This document shows, in pieces, positions 9,740 through 22,444 of a DNA stretch of 64,000 nucleotides. Both the position numbers and the translations under genes were made by a program. The DNA is taken from assembly GCA_947623455.1 (NCBI GenBank), contig OX392542.1, forward strand, positions 8,687,625-8,751,624, written 5' to 3'. Source of the stretch: Mimachlamys varia (taxonomy: Eukaryota; Mollusca; Bivalvia; Pectinida; Pectinidae). The notes beneath the pieces are model-generated. The model was not told where the DNA came from and searched no databases. It worked only from the letters and a program-made list of their open reading frames with translations. The first letter of the stretch is position 1, and each line of letters starts with the position of its first letter.

Positions 9740-11320
9740 TAACAAAAACAATGAAAAGTTCTAGATGTCACACACCAATACATATGAATCAAACTAGAAC
9801 TACAAATCCCGCTCTAGCCCTTCAACAATGTATTGCAACGCCACTTGCTGGATGCAGACGCGTCAGCTTTATTAAACAATTGATTTGATAAAACAATGAG
9901 ACCAGCGTAACCTTCAAACTGTCGCTTAAGCAAATCCTTAATCTTTTATAGGGACGCCTTGTGTGATGAAGACAATTCACTAGTCGGCACGACTTAAACT
10001 TGTACGTAGAACGTAATGCCCTCTAAGAGCGGTTAACCAGTAACTGTCTCTCCCTTTATCTCAATTCTACAGGAGTTAATAGTATCTGTATCTGATCCAA
10101 TATCTGCCATTATATATACAAATTAATGTCCTGATGATATGTCTTGAGAGATTGGAAAGAAGTAAGGTAATTATGCTACCTATAAACGTGGCAGGTTTAG
10201 AATGCTTCATAGTTAGATCGGAATTGCCTCCACACCTTCGCTGCAGTGCTGTGGGATTGTCGAGTTTTTGTTAACCATTAAAAAGAGCAGTACTGTCATT
10301 TATACTGATTACTCGCCGTACACAGCATATACACAAGGTTTTGTAATATAGATACATTGTTTCCATAAATGCATTTCCATCACTAATTCATTACAGTCGT
10401 CTTAAAGCTGTATTCAATTAGTGCAGACTGAATGTTGCAATATAAGAACTTTCGTTTTTTCAACATACGCGTTGACATTTAAACCTGCAGGAAGCGTGGT
10501 ACTACACACATATATATTTATAACTTAACTGTGGTGACTTGATTGTCGACATTAGATTAACGTCCATATAATCAAGTTCGATTTCTTCTATAGGATTGCT
10601 CTGCCAAACGGACAGCAGCAGTGGGGATTTTCGTTTTGCTGATGATTGATAAATGATGCAGTAAGCAGATTTCAAGCCATGCTTCCCAGTATATTTTCAA
10701 CATAACATACATTTTAGTAAAATCACGTGTTTTATTACCTCAATGGAGAAAAAACATAAAGTTAGTAAAATCACGTGTTTTATAGCATCCGGGGAAAACT
10801 ATTGCTTATACTGTAATTTCAGGGATCATTGCAACTTGAAAGGTTACACGTGGAAAACTTTCGTAAGGATCATAAATTGTGAGACCTTAGTAAAACGTAA
10901 GTATCTTCACACAACATGTGGCAATCCTTCCTGACACGTTATAACGCCACGTGTTGTTATGAAAACACATTTTATGTTGTCTATATAATACAATATTGGC
11001 ATGATAAAATCCAAATGAATCACCCGTCTTGCTGTCTATTTGCGTTGATTTGAATTTATTTCTTATTTGTTTTTGACAGTGATATAACACGGTTGTATCT
11101 GAGCTGCTGTTTTGGATTCTTTGAAAAAAAATTGTTCAAGAGATTATTTGACATTGATGGATAGAAGTGGCCTGAACACTGTATTATATTAGATTTCAAA
11201 GAAAAACAAAAATAATCTGAAATCAAAATACTTTAAACTAGGGAGAACATATTATACTTTGCATGTGATTTATTGTTTTTAATGTTGGAAATCAGAGACA
11301 TATGCTGGAAATATTGTGTT
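9740..11320. other. Unassigned DNA with a 20-bp direct repeat
   Basis: No gene or known repeat is seen. AGTAAAATCACGTGTTTTAT occurs twice, at 10716-10735 and 10764-10783, and contains the E-box CACGTG. It may be a local duplication. Confidence 0.45.
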
Positions 11321-11321
11321 T

Positions 11322-11444
11322 ATTTTTACCCTAGTTACTTCTGCTGTAATCCTATGAATGGCTGATGTAACCCTATATCTGTCTGCTGTAACCTTAGTCA
11401 TTTCTGCTGTAATCCTAGCTATGTCAGCTGTAGCCCTAGTAACG
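11322..11444. repeat. 21-bp degenerate tandem repeat, about six units
   Basis: Units of the form CTGCTGTAACCCTAGTCATT plus one base run from 11341 with exact 21-bp spacing (11341, 11362, 11383, 11404, 11425) and a partial unit before. Substitutions differ between units, so the array is older than the 30-bp minisatellite. The multiple-of-three period keeps a minus-strand frame open (RITAEVTKV-like repeats) without implying a protein. Confidence 0.85.
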
Positions 11445-11950
11445 TGTATGTGTATAATTAAAGATATGTATAAACTTATCAATGCTATTTTTGCTTACAA
11501 ATGGCGTAGATCTAACTGTTAATAAAAGTGGAAACATTTAACAACGTATAGCCCGCAGTTTTTCATGGTTTGGTAAAAATATCCACATATAGTCCGCACC
11601 GGCAGATAGCCCGCTTAATGTATATTTTATGTACAAAATCATATTGCCCGCGGGCAATACGCTGGGAATTACGTTGTTAATGTTGCAGTCGAAAGCTGAA
11701 GTGCCACGAGATAAAACGAATATCTGCCTCAACAAGCATTATTCTGAATCAAATTACTCAATAGTTCAATGTGTCTTATTCTTCAAACTATAACCTTAAC
11801 GAGTGCATAAAACATTTACATTAAAATTGATGTTTTCATCATTTCAATCAAATGCTATCACACATTGAGATTTGACCATGTAATAACATGTTTTCATGAT
11901 GTTCCCGGTATTGTCAATATGTAATCGCGAAAAACATTTGTACCGGGAAT
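11445..11950. other. Unassigned DNA with a perfect 16-bp palindrome
   Basis: GCCCGC recurs several times (11549-11660), and ATTGCCCGCGGGCAAT at 11643-11658 is a perfect palindrome. The segment has a minus-strand open frame of 65 codons with no motif I recognise. It could be a repeat of unknown class. Confidence 0.4.
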
Positions 11951-11951
11951 G

Positions 11952-12335
11952 TTATTCGAAAAATGCAGGTTGATGAAGACTATGGGCAAGTTGTATGGTC
12001 GCCATCTTGATATCATCTAGAAATATTCTGTATCTTGGTGTTATATGAAGATGGACGTTTTTGAGTTTGCTTGTTAGTGTGTTTACTTGTTGTGATGACA
12101 ATGATGGCTCGGTTCTCATTTTGAGGATTAATGCTTACTTGGATGTGACCAAGATTTACATGGCCGGTGTCGTCGATGAAGCAGAGGACGTTTACTCTTC
12201 CGGAACACCTTATCTTATTCTCTTGTGCTTTTAAGACAGCCTCCATGTAAATCTGTCCTTTGCTCCTATTTTGCCCCTAGTTAAATCGATTATGAGTACG
12301 GATTAAGGTTTTGTTGACGCTTTGGTATTCTTTAA
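11952..12335 (+). mobile_element. PLE 3'-end fragment
   Basis: It starts at TTCGAAAAATGCAGGTTGAT (the FEKCRLMK codons). It runs through GGTCGCCATCTTGATATCAT, the stop region, and GTCGATGAAGCAGAGGACGT to the terminus GACGCTTTGGTATTCTT. It covers the same interval as the mosaic fragment at 6190, so truncation near this codon recurs. Confidence 0.85.
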
Positions 12336-12339
12336 TTTT

Positions 12340-14510
12340 TTTTTTTAATCCAATCTGATATAACTTATGCGTCATTTTGTGAATTGTCAACTGTTTCAAA
12401 ACTGTGTCAAAATGGCATTGCACTACCTTTGTCTCGTCTTTTTTACGGGTTATTTGACGTTTTGATTAAAGTTCAACATTGAAAAAAAGAGGATATATTT
12501 ACCTTCAAGAAATACCCATAACCAGTTACGTAGCTAATTAAACAAAAGCATAACACCCGAAAATTGTACTATCATACTATTAAATACTTAGTACTTTAAC
12601 CAAGAAGATATATTGCATGTTGTAAAACATAAACCATAGGAAGACATGTGGCCATCAAACAAGACCAAGGAATTGACATGTCCATTATAAACAGGAACAT
12701 AAATATGTTTCCTGGAAAAGTCTAATCCAACGGCAAATTAAGGTTTACTCAATCATATATCCCACAGTGCTTTATTTCGGAAGTAGGTAATGGAGTGGCG
12801 TGACATTATTGAAGTCAACGACGTGATAGAGAAATTGAAGGTCATGCCCAGGGTTTAGTGTACACACATCATAATACGAGTTAATGTGGAAATGCAGTCA
12901 CTTCGACAAAGAATGGATATGGTATGTGTTTGACGCATGCTAAGTGCTTTGGCAGACTTAGACTTAACTGTTAAATGTATTGTATCGCTGTATCACTCAC
13001 TGGTCTTTTGTAATATAAGTGTGTGGTAAGGACGTCTTTGTTTGTGCTACTATTGTTGCTGTGCCACGATCGTATTGCTATGTCACGATAATGTTGCTAT
13101 GTCGTGTTTCTATTTCTATTACATTTGATTTTACGTCATGACCAAACAGTTATAACAGTGCATTTTTAGCATTGCTAAACTGTATTTATATTGTTTTGAA
13201 AGATTCTTGTTTATGTGATACACAAATTGTCATTTCAGCACTCAAACGCCATTTATTTGTTGTTGCCACGACGGTATTGTAGGTTTAGTTTTAAGTCTTT
13301 TCCTATTGCTTTGTAGTAGCACGAGCGCGTTACCAATGATGATATATGCTAGTACTAGAGTACTACACAGGATGGTTATTACCACATACAAACTCTAACT
13401 GATAAGTCGTTAACAAGTAGCATTGCAGTGCTTTAAGCTTTTGATTTTTGGGAATGTTAATTTTGTGCTACATATCGTTTGGGCCGTTAAGTTTAATTTA
13501 TTATGAGGACGCGAGATAAAACAGTTACCTTCATTTTTGTTCTATTGTATGTTGCTACTGTTGTGCTGCAACTGGTTTTTATTGTTGCCTAAATATGATT
13601 CATTGTTTCTCTTTGTTGCTTCTTTTTTATGTCGTTTATTACTTATGCTTTTTAAAAGTACTTCATATACATTTATCATGCGGTTTGTTATGTGCTGTGT
13701 GAGTAAGGACCATTCTAGGCGTGTTTAGTAATATCATGAAAAAACTCGTATTTCCAAACACGTCTGTACAATTGGACATGATACCATAGTAGTACGTGTT
13801 TGACTACTCTGTAAAATACATCAATGAATATATTACAGGATTATAACCAGTTACAAAAACAAGTTTTGTTCTGCAATGCAATGAATGTACAAGGATGTAA
13901 CACACAGAGCGGCGGAGTTGTGGCGCCAGCCGCCGAGTTGGTGAATTCCAGACTGTTACAAAATATCACCTCTATTAGTGATAGATGTAACCTTCTTTCA
14001 GCGTACCACACAAGGCTAATTGAAAAAGGTCGTAGGTCACATCCGGCACTTTGTTGTTATTTATTGACGTAGTTATTGGACAAGCTCCACATTGCTTTAT
14101 TTTACAATGAACGCAATATATATAGTGTTAATATTGCTACTTGTTCCTTCATCGTTCTTTAGTTCTTAATGTGTACCTTTACATTTTAGAAATAACAGAA
14201 ATAGCGTTGTTAGAATTTATTTAAATCAGATGATTGTTTTCCTATAATAATATATTCTTTAACGGCGAAGTCTATATGGTTGTATACAATTTCTACACAG
14301 ACAGTGTGAACAAACATATACTAGAGATGAAATGTGGATTTATTAAATGGAGAAAATGTATTATTTTTCGGATTGAGTTTGGTAACGAACTTTGCTCCAC
14401 TTCTGACAGAAATGATTGTGTTTACATTTAAATGGGGTTTAGTTTGTTGATAACCTCACCAGGAATGCTAATTAAATACATGTTTTGCAAATACATGTAT
14501 ACCATTATCG
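12340..14510. other. Unassigned A+T-rich DNA
   Basis: Nothing recognised over about 2.1 kb. A plus-strand open frame at 13824-14072 contains a short G+C-richer stretch encoding SGGVVAPAAELVNSRLLQN. It has no family match that I can name and no clear splice sites. Confidence 0.45.
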
Positions 14511-14512
14511 TA

Positions 14513-14548
14513 GAGTACCGAGGAACTATAATCCGAACTCTAAATTTA
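14513..14548 (-). mobile_element. Degraded PLE 3'-terminal fragment
   Basis: GTACCGAGGAACTATAATCC and GAACTCTAAAT resemble the minus-strand terminus (AATACCGAAGCG, CATAATCCGAACTCAAAAT). It is short and divergent. Confidence 0.4.
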
Positions 14549-14624
14549 CCGTATAAGTCCTTCTGAGATTATATTCAAGGATACTACATTTTTTAGTGTT
14601 CCGGCCCAACTCTATTTAAAGGAC

Positions 14625-14695
14625 GATTTCGATTTTCCTATCGCAAACATTCATTTTTTTATAGTAACCTCCCCGCTTTTACCATGATACAATAT
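14625..14695 (+). mobile_element. Degraded PLE fragment, NFPFLDSNIP codons
   Basis: GGACGATTTCGATTTTCCTA, TCGCAAAC, and TATAGTAACCTCCCCGCTTT match the codons for DDFDFPIENFPFLDSNIPA. Both ends are cut. It is old and isolated. Confidence 0.55.
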
Positions 14696-14699
14696 GCTG

Positions 14700-16630
14700 T
14701 GCGATAGAATGGTAGATGTTTGCATGAACATGCCTCTTTGTTTAATTAGCTCTACTATCCCTCCTAATGAATGCTACGGCACAGTTTCGATTTAGCATTG
14801 TAGTTTGTTAACACGTCCGTTATTTCATTTTACTTTATTCTTTCCGTGTGTCCTTGTGTGTAGGGCGTTTACACTTCATCCTCTCATATCCAAAATAAAA
14901 CAGGTATGCTGTTCTAGATACCTTTCTGAACAGCTAGCATGCAACAACAGGCATTATTGGTTATTTTGCAATTTGAATTCAACGTTGCAAGGGGTGATGT
15001 TAGAGAGGTACATTCATTAGAGCAAATCCTAATATGATATATAAAAATACATGTATCTCTTCCACTGCATAACCGCTCCCTGAACATAAGGAAGGCCCAG
15101 GCGACATTTCTGTACTCCTACACAACTACATCCATAGAACGGAGCTAATAAATAGTGAAACAGGAAGCGATTTGCCGTCATTGTAATAATAAGAGACAAC
15201 TACAAGCAAAGAATAGAACTCATAAACAGTGAAACAGGAAGCGTTTTGCCGCCATTGTGATAATCAAGCATGTTCGTTACATATATACGTATATCACTAT
15301 ATGGTATTAAGTGAGACTTAATATCTCTATGTTGGTATAACTGCTGTACGTTGACTTAAAAAAAACAGAAATAGGTCGTTACAGATCCAGGAATGGTTCC
15401 GGATGCTTGGGATAGGGTGTCCAGCCTGGAGGTGTTGCATCTCTATATGTATACATATATCTGTCGGGGGTAATCTATAGAACCGCCCAGACAATACCTC
15501 TGCCTCCGTGTACAGGAGAGAACCCCCGGGGTATGTCTGCATGTATGGTTTGACAGATGGCGACGGATTGCAGATTCCTTAGTAATAATGAGAATAATCA
15601 TAATCCCGAGTTGTTAAGTGAAAGCCTAGAAATATCTGAGTGAAGATACGCTACAATGCTTTATTCTTCCTTCGGGCAAAGTTTCTGATATTGAATCGGT
15701 AGGGAAGACGATGGTGGAGCGCATTGGAGTCTGAGTTAGTTTACAAGGCGGAAACAGGTGATATTTTTGTTTCATTATGTACTTCACCAAAAGGACGAAA
15801 CAGCTGCATATTCGAGTGAAATCCATGTTTCAACATACGTATATACTATATATATAATAATGTACAATTACTAAATCACAAAATCATCATTCTGGTGCCC
15901 ATTTTCATTCATACACTTGTACCTGTTAAAAAATCCCTTGTCGTAAAGAGTATAAAGCATAAACTATAACTTAGTAAAACAGCCTAACAAGATGTTCAAT
16001 TTGTATTTCTTTTATTTTTCAAGCATCCTTACTTATGTAACGTCTTCTATAGAATGTGTGTTTACATTTTGCATGCATTTTATGTATAACGTCCAAGTAT
16101 CTGGACCGTTTAGGTTTATTATTGGGCGCTGATGGGCTCATCGTACGTATGTAAACATTGAGCACTGATTGGTCAGTTTATGTTATGGACATTTGCTTAT
16201 TCAACAGACGTTTTCGACAACTTAAGTCGCTTAAAGTTTCGCGAGTTAAAAAAGCAATCCATACATTACCCGTTATCAGCTGCTAGCGGCATCGCTTTAA
16301 ATATTGGCATTGGGTATTCATTCTATGTTCATAAATATTGACTCTATATATGTTGGGTGAGTGCCCTTTATTGTTTATAACACGCATTTTCAATAGATGG
16401 GTGACTGTGAATGGCAAGCTGACAATGTTTTAGGATATTTGACATGGGAAGTCGTTACATCGAAAAAACGAAGTAGTCTTGATTCTGCCGCACTGTAAAC
16501 TGTCGGTCAGTTCATAAGGGCTTTTATGGTATTGAAAGATATTGCATCACCCAGACAACTGAAATACAGAAATATAAAGGATTTGACAAGGTATTAATTG
16601 TCAATCCTCATAAACTTTTCAATAATGCCA
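14700..16630. other. Unassigned DNA with one local duplication
   Basis: A segment around 15145-15190 (AGTGAAACAGGAAGCGATTT, GCCGTCATTGTAATAAT) is repeated 74 bp downstream (15218-15264) with few changes. The remainder shows no recognisable gene or repeat. A G+C-richer patch at 15370-15545 has no coding path I can support. Confidence 0.45.
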
Positions 16631-16633
16631 ACC

Positions 16634-16927
16634 TCATAAAAGAGAAAAAATATCATCAGTGCAGAACGTTTCCTTGATATTCTTGCTACCAACAAAATAA
16701 ATCAATAAATTATTAACCTGAGCTCCATCATTTATGCATGTTTCATCCTCATTATATTGCAAGTATACTTTCGTTGTGTATTTTCCCCAATTTTCCCCCA
16801 ATAATAGTTCCAAACCATTCATTATGTCGCCATTAAACCTCATTCCAAAACTAACTATTATAATGTAGTCACTAGAAGTGCGAAGTAAAAATAGATGTTT
16901 CAACATTTTTCCAAGGGGGAAAAACAT
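16634..16927 (-). CDS. Unrecognised 97-codon open frame
   Basis: It opens with ATG and runs 97 codons, starting MFFPLGKMLKHLFLL and including YLQYNEDETCINDG. In A+T-rich DNA this length is somewhat above chance. There is no start context or splice signal that decides, and no domain is recognisable. It could be an exon remnant, part of a decayed element, or chance. Confidence 0.15.
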   Translation of the reverse strand: MFFPLGKMLKHLFLLRTSSDYIIIVSFGMRFNGDIMNGLELLLGENWGKYTTKVYLQYNEDETCINDGAQVNNLLIYFVGSKNIKETFCTDDIFSLL

Positions 16928-16929
16928 TA

Positions 16930-18475
16930 TTTTAAGTTTGGTTTTTAAGATTTGTAGTCACAATCCTCTGACAAGACAAGCAGTTGGGAGAAGATGATGG
17001 TCAGCATTATAAATAAAAGACAAGAACTGTACAAACAAGTATCACTTTATTTCAAATATATTGGTCACAGACTATGTAACCCTTAATTAACTGTACGATG
17101 GACCTAACGTTTCACCAGGACGGCCATTAGTCGTTCTCCAAAAGACTTGAACATTTAAGTATCTTGTCCGCCTAGGTTGGCTTTCTCAATGTTATGTGGT
17201 CCGTTCTCACAAAATAACCCCAAACGCATACATGTAACATTTGGGACAACGTCAAAACTATTAATTTCATTATTAAAGGAGTTTGGATAAATATTTTGCT
17301 ATATTTACAGCTTTGATAGTGATGCGGTCTAGCGGCTAGACCATACAGCGGTAAACTGCTGTTAATCAGGAGTCGAAAAAATGAATTAAACTATTGAATC
17401 ATACATTGTGAATATGTACAATAGTCTAGTGAGGCGGATGCCCCGGCTGGACAGCCAGAATCGTTATCTGTATTTCTCTCCCGGCCTATGTGTGTTTGTC
17501 TCTGTTAATACCAGAATGTGACCTAACATTGTCAAAATTGCCAACATGAACCTAATACTGCTTGTACATTTTGTAGGTATGTTATGACTGATAACACTTT
17601 CTGACAGCACATGATGGCCATGTATATTGTTTGCATTGTTTGGTCATCCATTAAGCCAAAGGGATTCCCTATATATGTTAACATTTTGACTTGTATCAAC
17701 TTTAGTTTTCAATGAATAAATTACTGAACAATGACATGATAAAGGCTCACTTCCCGATATCTTCAACAAAAATGTAAAAAAAAAGTTGCACAATTTTAGT
17801 TTTTCTCATTTCTTTAGGGATATTTTAAGTTGGGGACGAGCAAATGCTATCTGGTGTGGGATTCACTTACACTATCCATCATCCAGTGCCTAGCACTTGT
17901 CACATATTCCTTATCAATAATTTCCAAAGCGACAGTCTGAGATTCGATTTTGACACCGTTTAACTAATCCAGCCGTCCACGTGAACAGCTAGACACGTGT
18001 ATAAGCTCCAGAATTGATTGTCTGTTTGAACGTGTTTTTTTGCATTCACTGTCAAGGTACTTTCGCAGTGTGATGATCCCACACTGTACAACAAGAAGGC
18101 GTAGCTACCTTTGATAGCGTAACAATTTATCTGCGTTTCTGACACAACCAAAATGAAATATATGCTGGGAAAATTTTAAGAGAAGCCCATTACATGTATA
18201 ATGGGGGTTTAAAAGCTCTCAAGGACTACAGTTTTGATCATATTACATGTTTTGGCAAAAAACATTAATTATTTCAAAATTAATCCTTATTAAAACCTGG
18301 CTTAGAAGGTCGTTAACACCAAATGGAAAAATCCATCGAAACAAATCAAGTATGCTTTCTCAATTCAATCATGTTTTTATTGTTCTACCTAACCCCGATT
18401 ATAATACTTTATCAACTATGAGTTCTATCCTATTAGTTCAGTCAAATTAGCCAAAATATAGACCTAACCGTGACA
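16930..18475. other. Unassigned A+T-rich DNA
   Basis: No gene is recognised. A tRNA-like string at 17327-17380 (GGTCTAGCGGCTAGACC and a poor box B) may be an eroded SINE head, but it is too weak to call. Confidence 0.4.
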
Positions 18476-18479
18476 AAAT

Positions 18480-18700
18480 TGCAAAAGAATTTATTTTTAT
18501 ATTATTTGAATGGTGGGTACATATACTGTATCAGAAAAACCCAATGGGGGAAAGTGTTTTTTTGGCCTTCTAAAAGACCAGGAAAGTTATGAAAATCACA
18601 CGCTTAACCATATTTGAAGTGTAATATTTACCGTATTTGTAACACTTGACATATAAATGTAACAGTGTGACAAGACCAACCTAACTACAGTAAAATTGTG
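18480..18700 (-). repeat. Left arm of a diverged inverted pair
   Basis: The reverse complement of about 18480-18690 aligns with about 19950-20180. Shared strings include CAAATATGGTTA, TTTCCTGxTCxTTTAGAAGGCC, and TTCTxTTGCAATT. Divergence and indels show it is old. It could be two copies of one dispersed repeat in opposite orientation, or the terminal arms of a 1.7-kb element. Confidence 0.6.
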
Positions 18701-19945
18701 TTGAAAAAAATACGGTCTAAATGAGTTCAATGGAATATTAACCTGTCAATGTGAGTATACACGACGATAATGACTTCGTTTGTCATTTTTATTAAAAGAA
18801 ATACTAATAATCAAGATAAATATCCATTCAAGCTTATTTTAATTGCATTGTATTAGGTTATCTGTAATTCATATTTCTGTTTTCTCTCATAAACGTTTAT
18901 GAACCTTAGAAGCTGACCGGTAGCGCTAATTTGGAGCTATTCGGAGGTCCAAATTGAACAACTTCTCGATTTATATAACTTTTATTTAGATAACATCAAA
19001 ATACTTTGCTAAAAACTCATCAAATTGTTTTCTATGCGTATTTTTCTTAACAGAAATGTCATCTTGGTGAAGACTTCTAGAAATAGTGAACCAATTCAGG
19101 TTGATCAAATCCCCATTTCGTACAATTTTGAGCTGTTGAAAAAGACAAAAAATACATGATTTTGACAAAAATTAGTGTATATTGTTTATGTTCGGTGCAA
19201 TTGCCAAACTTTTTTGTAGGAATTACTAGCATAATATGCACCTTTTGACTAAATGGAATTAAGGTTGAAACAGTATTTAAAATGCAAACAAATCAGACTC
19301 TCCCCCATATCAAAGCATTTGAGACATATAATTTTGTTAAAGCTGTGAAGTAGTATGAATGTTAAACTTCAAATACAGTTCAGTATTTACATACATTGAT
19401 AAACAAATGCAAAAATGCTTTGTTTTCGTTTTTGTTTTGTTATTCAGAATCGTGGGCATTTTTTCAAGGATTGTTCTCGCCATCAAAACTTGGCCACAGT
19501 TGTAAATTCATCATACCAAAATTAGTTTAAGCAGTAAGTGGTGCTCATACACGAATATATGTAAGATGCTTTAATTCATTTGCTTGCCCTTATTCAAATG
19601 ATATGCTTCAGAAATAGGCAGATCGTCCGATTTGGACATAAAATATCATCAATTTAGCACCATTATCAAGATTTGATGATTGATATTTTTTCGTATGCGA
19701 ATGTACAATTAGTCATTGCGTAAACTAAATGGAAATTCATATTTTAAGAAATGAAATAAAGCCTGACATTGATACTGATGTTAATTAATATTATTCACTA
19801 CTTTTGAAGAGAAAAGAAAAGCCAAAATAGTCTTGTGATAAATGCTTTTCGGCTATTGACAGTTCTTTGTTTCTTCAATACAATACCTTGGATGGAAGAT
19901 TTTGACGTATTTGATTTCTATATTAGTTGGTTTTTACATACTGGT
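18701..19945. other. Interior of the inverted pair
   Basis: No coding frame over 60 codons with a motif, and no transposase signature, is visible between the arms. If the arms are termini of one element, it is non-autonomous. Confidence 0.35.
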
Positions 19946-19949
19946 TAAT

Positions 19950-20200
19950 CTATATTTCCAGTGTTACAATTGATGTCGATATTAGACCTCAAATATGGTT
20001 ATACGTGTGGTTTTCTTAATTTTCCTGATCATTTAGAAGGCCATCCCCCCCCCACCCATATGGATTTTCTGGGACTTTTTTCGTTATAAGTATGATGCTC
20101 ATCAACATAAAAGTGAAAGAATATATTCTGTTGCAATTAGTTCGAGGTTAAATCATAAATTGACTGGACTATATCTGAATATCTATGGAACAGAAAAAAT
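19950..20200 (+). repeat. Right arm of a diverged inverted pair
   Basis: CCTCAAATATGGTTATACGT, TTTCCTGATCATTTAGAAGG and AATATATTCTGTTGCAATTA mirror the left arm. A C9 homopolymer at about 20046 replaces an A/C-rich stretch in the other arm. A G-run lies just outside at about 20243. Confidence 0.6.
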
Positions 20201-20585
20201 AACAATGTAAAGAGGGTAGTAATAATGCAAAACTATATGGAGGGGGGGGGGGTATTTTATTATTTCATTTGCTTGAACAGCACTTAATGATCTACATGAT
20301 AAGTATGTGGTTGTATCTGCAGACAAAACATATAATATCTTGCTAATTGTTCGCTAACACTACTACATTTATTGCTTGCAAAAATATATAGGCTTGCTTT
20401 CACATTGACAGTTTATTTTTCGAAAGTTGCAGTATTGCAGTCTTCTAAGATACCGGTTAATGAGCAAAACGCTAACCTACCGCGTTTTTATTGGATACTA
20501 AAACTACACTAGGATCCTTATAAGTACCGCGTTATCGCTGGCGCTCCTATTTGCTCAACTAAGCCTTAATCGTCTAACTACCATA
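20201..20585. other. Unassigned DNA
   Basis: It contains a poly-G run at about 20243-20252. Nothing else is recognised. Confidence 0.4.
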
Positions 20586-20586
20586 A

Positions 20587-21262
20587 GTGGCTAAGTTCGT
20601 GGAAGGGCTAATCCGGACAGGTAACAAAACCTTGCCGATTCGTTTAACTTATCCACGATGTGACCACATCGATCATTTTAAACTTGGAATTAAGGATGCA
20701 ACTCAACTGCTTACCTCGATCTCTACATGTACCTTAACTATGACAATTTTCTCTTTCTTGATAGAAACATCCCTGCTGCTCCCACCTATGGCGTTTACAT
20801 ATCGCAGTTGATTCGTTGTTCTAGGGTTTGCTCTAAATATTGAGATTGTCGTAATATATGCGAATACTAATAAACACACTTACTAAATAGGAATTCAAAA
20901 GATGAAGGTTGACGAGAACTGTGCGCAAGTCTTATGGTCGCCATCTTTGTCTCATTGAGAAATATTTTGAATACTTGTATGATATGAAGATGGACGATTT
21001 TTAGTATGTTCCTTAGTGCGCTTACTTTTGATTGCGACGGATGGCTCCGTTCTCACTTTGGCGTTTACTTGGATGAGTCCAAGATTTATATGGCCGGTGT
21101 CGTCGGTGAAGCAGAAAACGGATACTTCTCCGGGACACATGGTCTTGTTCTCTTCTACTCTCAAGAGGCCATATGTAAATCGTTCCTTTTCTTCATATTT
21201 TGCTCCTAGATTAATCGATATTGAGTTCGGATTATATTTTTTTGACGAGTCGGTATTCTCGT
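20587..21262 (+). mobile_element. PLE copy with RT palm deletion
   Basis: It begins with codons KFVEGLIRTGNKTL, equivalent to EFVEGFFRTDNKNL in the copy at 34550. After PIRLTYPR it skips the YIDD box, rejoining at DHIDHFKLGIKDAT (the IYPxELEIKDTT block). It then passes through a decayed NFPFLDSNIPAAP (TTTCTCTTTCTTGATAGAAA), YGVYISQLIR, GRHLCLIEKY and the 3' UTR to the terminus GACGAGTCGGTATTCTC. The deletion removes the catalytic centre. Confidence 0.8.
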
Positions 21263-21264
21263 TA

Positions 21265-22110
21265 ATATTTCGAATTCTGCATGAGTCTAGTTCCAAAAAC
21301 ATGGACAAAGAAAATAAACACTTTTGACCTATATCCCTTAACTAGATATGCTAATTAACTCCTACAAGTATGCAATCTATTATCTGAGTTTGTTCAACTT
21401 GTCTACACTCAAACATTATGTCCAATACACATAGAATCTTGTCACAGCTATTCTCATGTCGGAGTGTGTGCTAAAGTATGCTTCTTTAACGTTGTTTGTC
21501 GGAAGGATGAGGTGACTTTTCCTTATAACACAAGCAAGCAATCATCGATATCGTACGGAATGACTATACATTATACGGAATAGGCCTGATATATAACCGA
21601 TTGCACGGTTTTATCTAGAACAAATACTCTTAAACGATATCGTTGGGTTTAGTTTTAAAACATAAATAATATTAAAAACATTGAGGATTGCTTGATTTGG
21701 TTTTATTCCTTGTCTTGTAATGGCGATCCAATAGCCTTGAAAGCAAAAGTGATATCTAAAATAGTGTTTGTACGTTTATAAGATAACAACACTAGACTGG
21801 TGACACTTTTAAGAAAGAACCAAACTTGTAACACGTTACTGTATACAGTCTGCTAGATAAAGTACCAGACTGGTTGCTCGTATTTAATTTGTACCCTCTG
21901 AAAGCAAAAGGACCAGAGTGAGTGTGACTATTTGTGTTACATGTAATCTCTGCAAGAAAAAGCGTAAGTCATGAGACCCTTTATGTGACCCTCCTGTGGG
22001 AGATCGCACGAGCCTGCTGTATGTCTCTTTCTAGCTGCTGGGACAGTTTCGTAGCTTTTTACAGACTTTTAGGACAACAAGTACGACATAGTTTTTTAAC
22101 AGTAATATAA
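21265..22110. other. Unassigned DNA
   Basis: No repeat, exon or RNA recognised. Confidence 0.45.
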
Positions 22111-22114
22111 TCCA

Positions 22115-22443
22115 AATAATACAGAAGCGTCAACAAATCCAAATCCGAACTCAAAATCGGTTACACCTTAGGGGAAATATGAATTAACGAAAGATCAGCT
22201 TTTTCTGCTTCATTGACGACACTCAGCATGTATATCTTGGTCACATCCAAGTAAATAGCATGTCCTCAAAGTGAGAACTGAAGCATCATTCTTTATCACA
22301 AGAGTTAGGCAAACAACCAATCGCCATTTCATCTAAGGATACATAATATGTTTCGATGAGACCAAGATGGAGACTATACAATTTACTCAAAGGCTTCATG
22401 AATTTGCATTTCTCGAATACCTATGCCATAAGTGTGTTTGTCA
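22115..22443 (-). mobile_element. PLE 3'-end fragment
   Basis: The minus-strand terminus (ATACAGAAGCGTCAAC on plus) is followed by the 3' UTR with a deletion in the PGLILLYF-like stretch. It then continues through the stop region to CCTATGCCATAAGTGTGTTT, the KLKALGF codons. It is more divergent than average. Confidence 0.75.
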
Positions 22444-22444
22444 A

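Noticed and set aside
17327..17380. tRNA-like string with GGTCTAGCGGCTAGACC
   Set aside because: The acceptor stem and a proper box B are missing; at best a very old SINE head.
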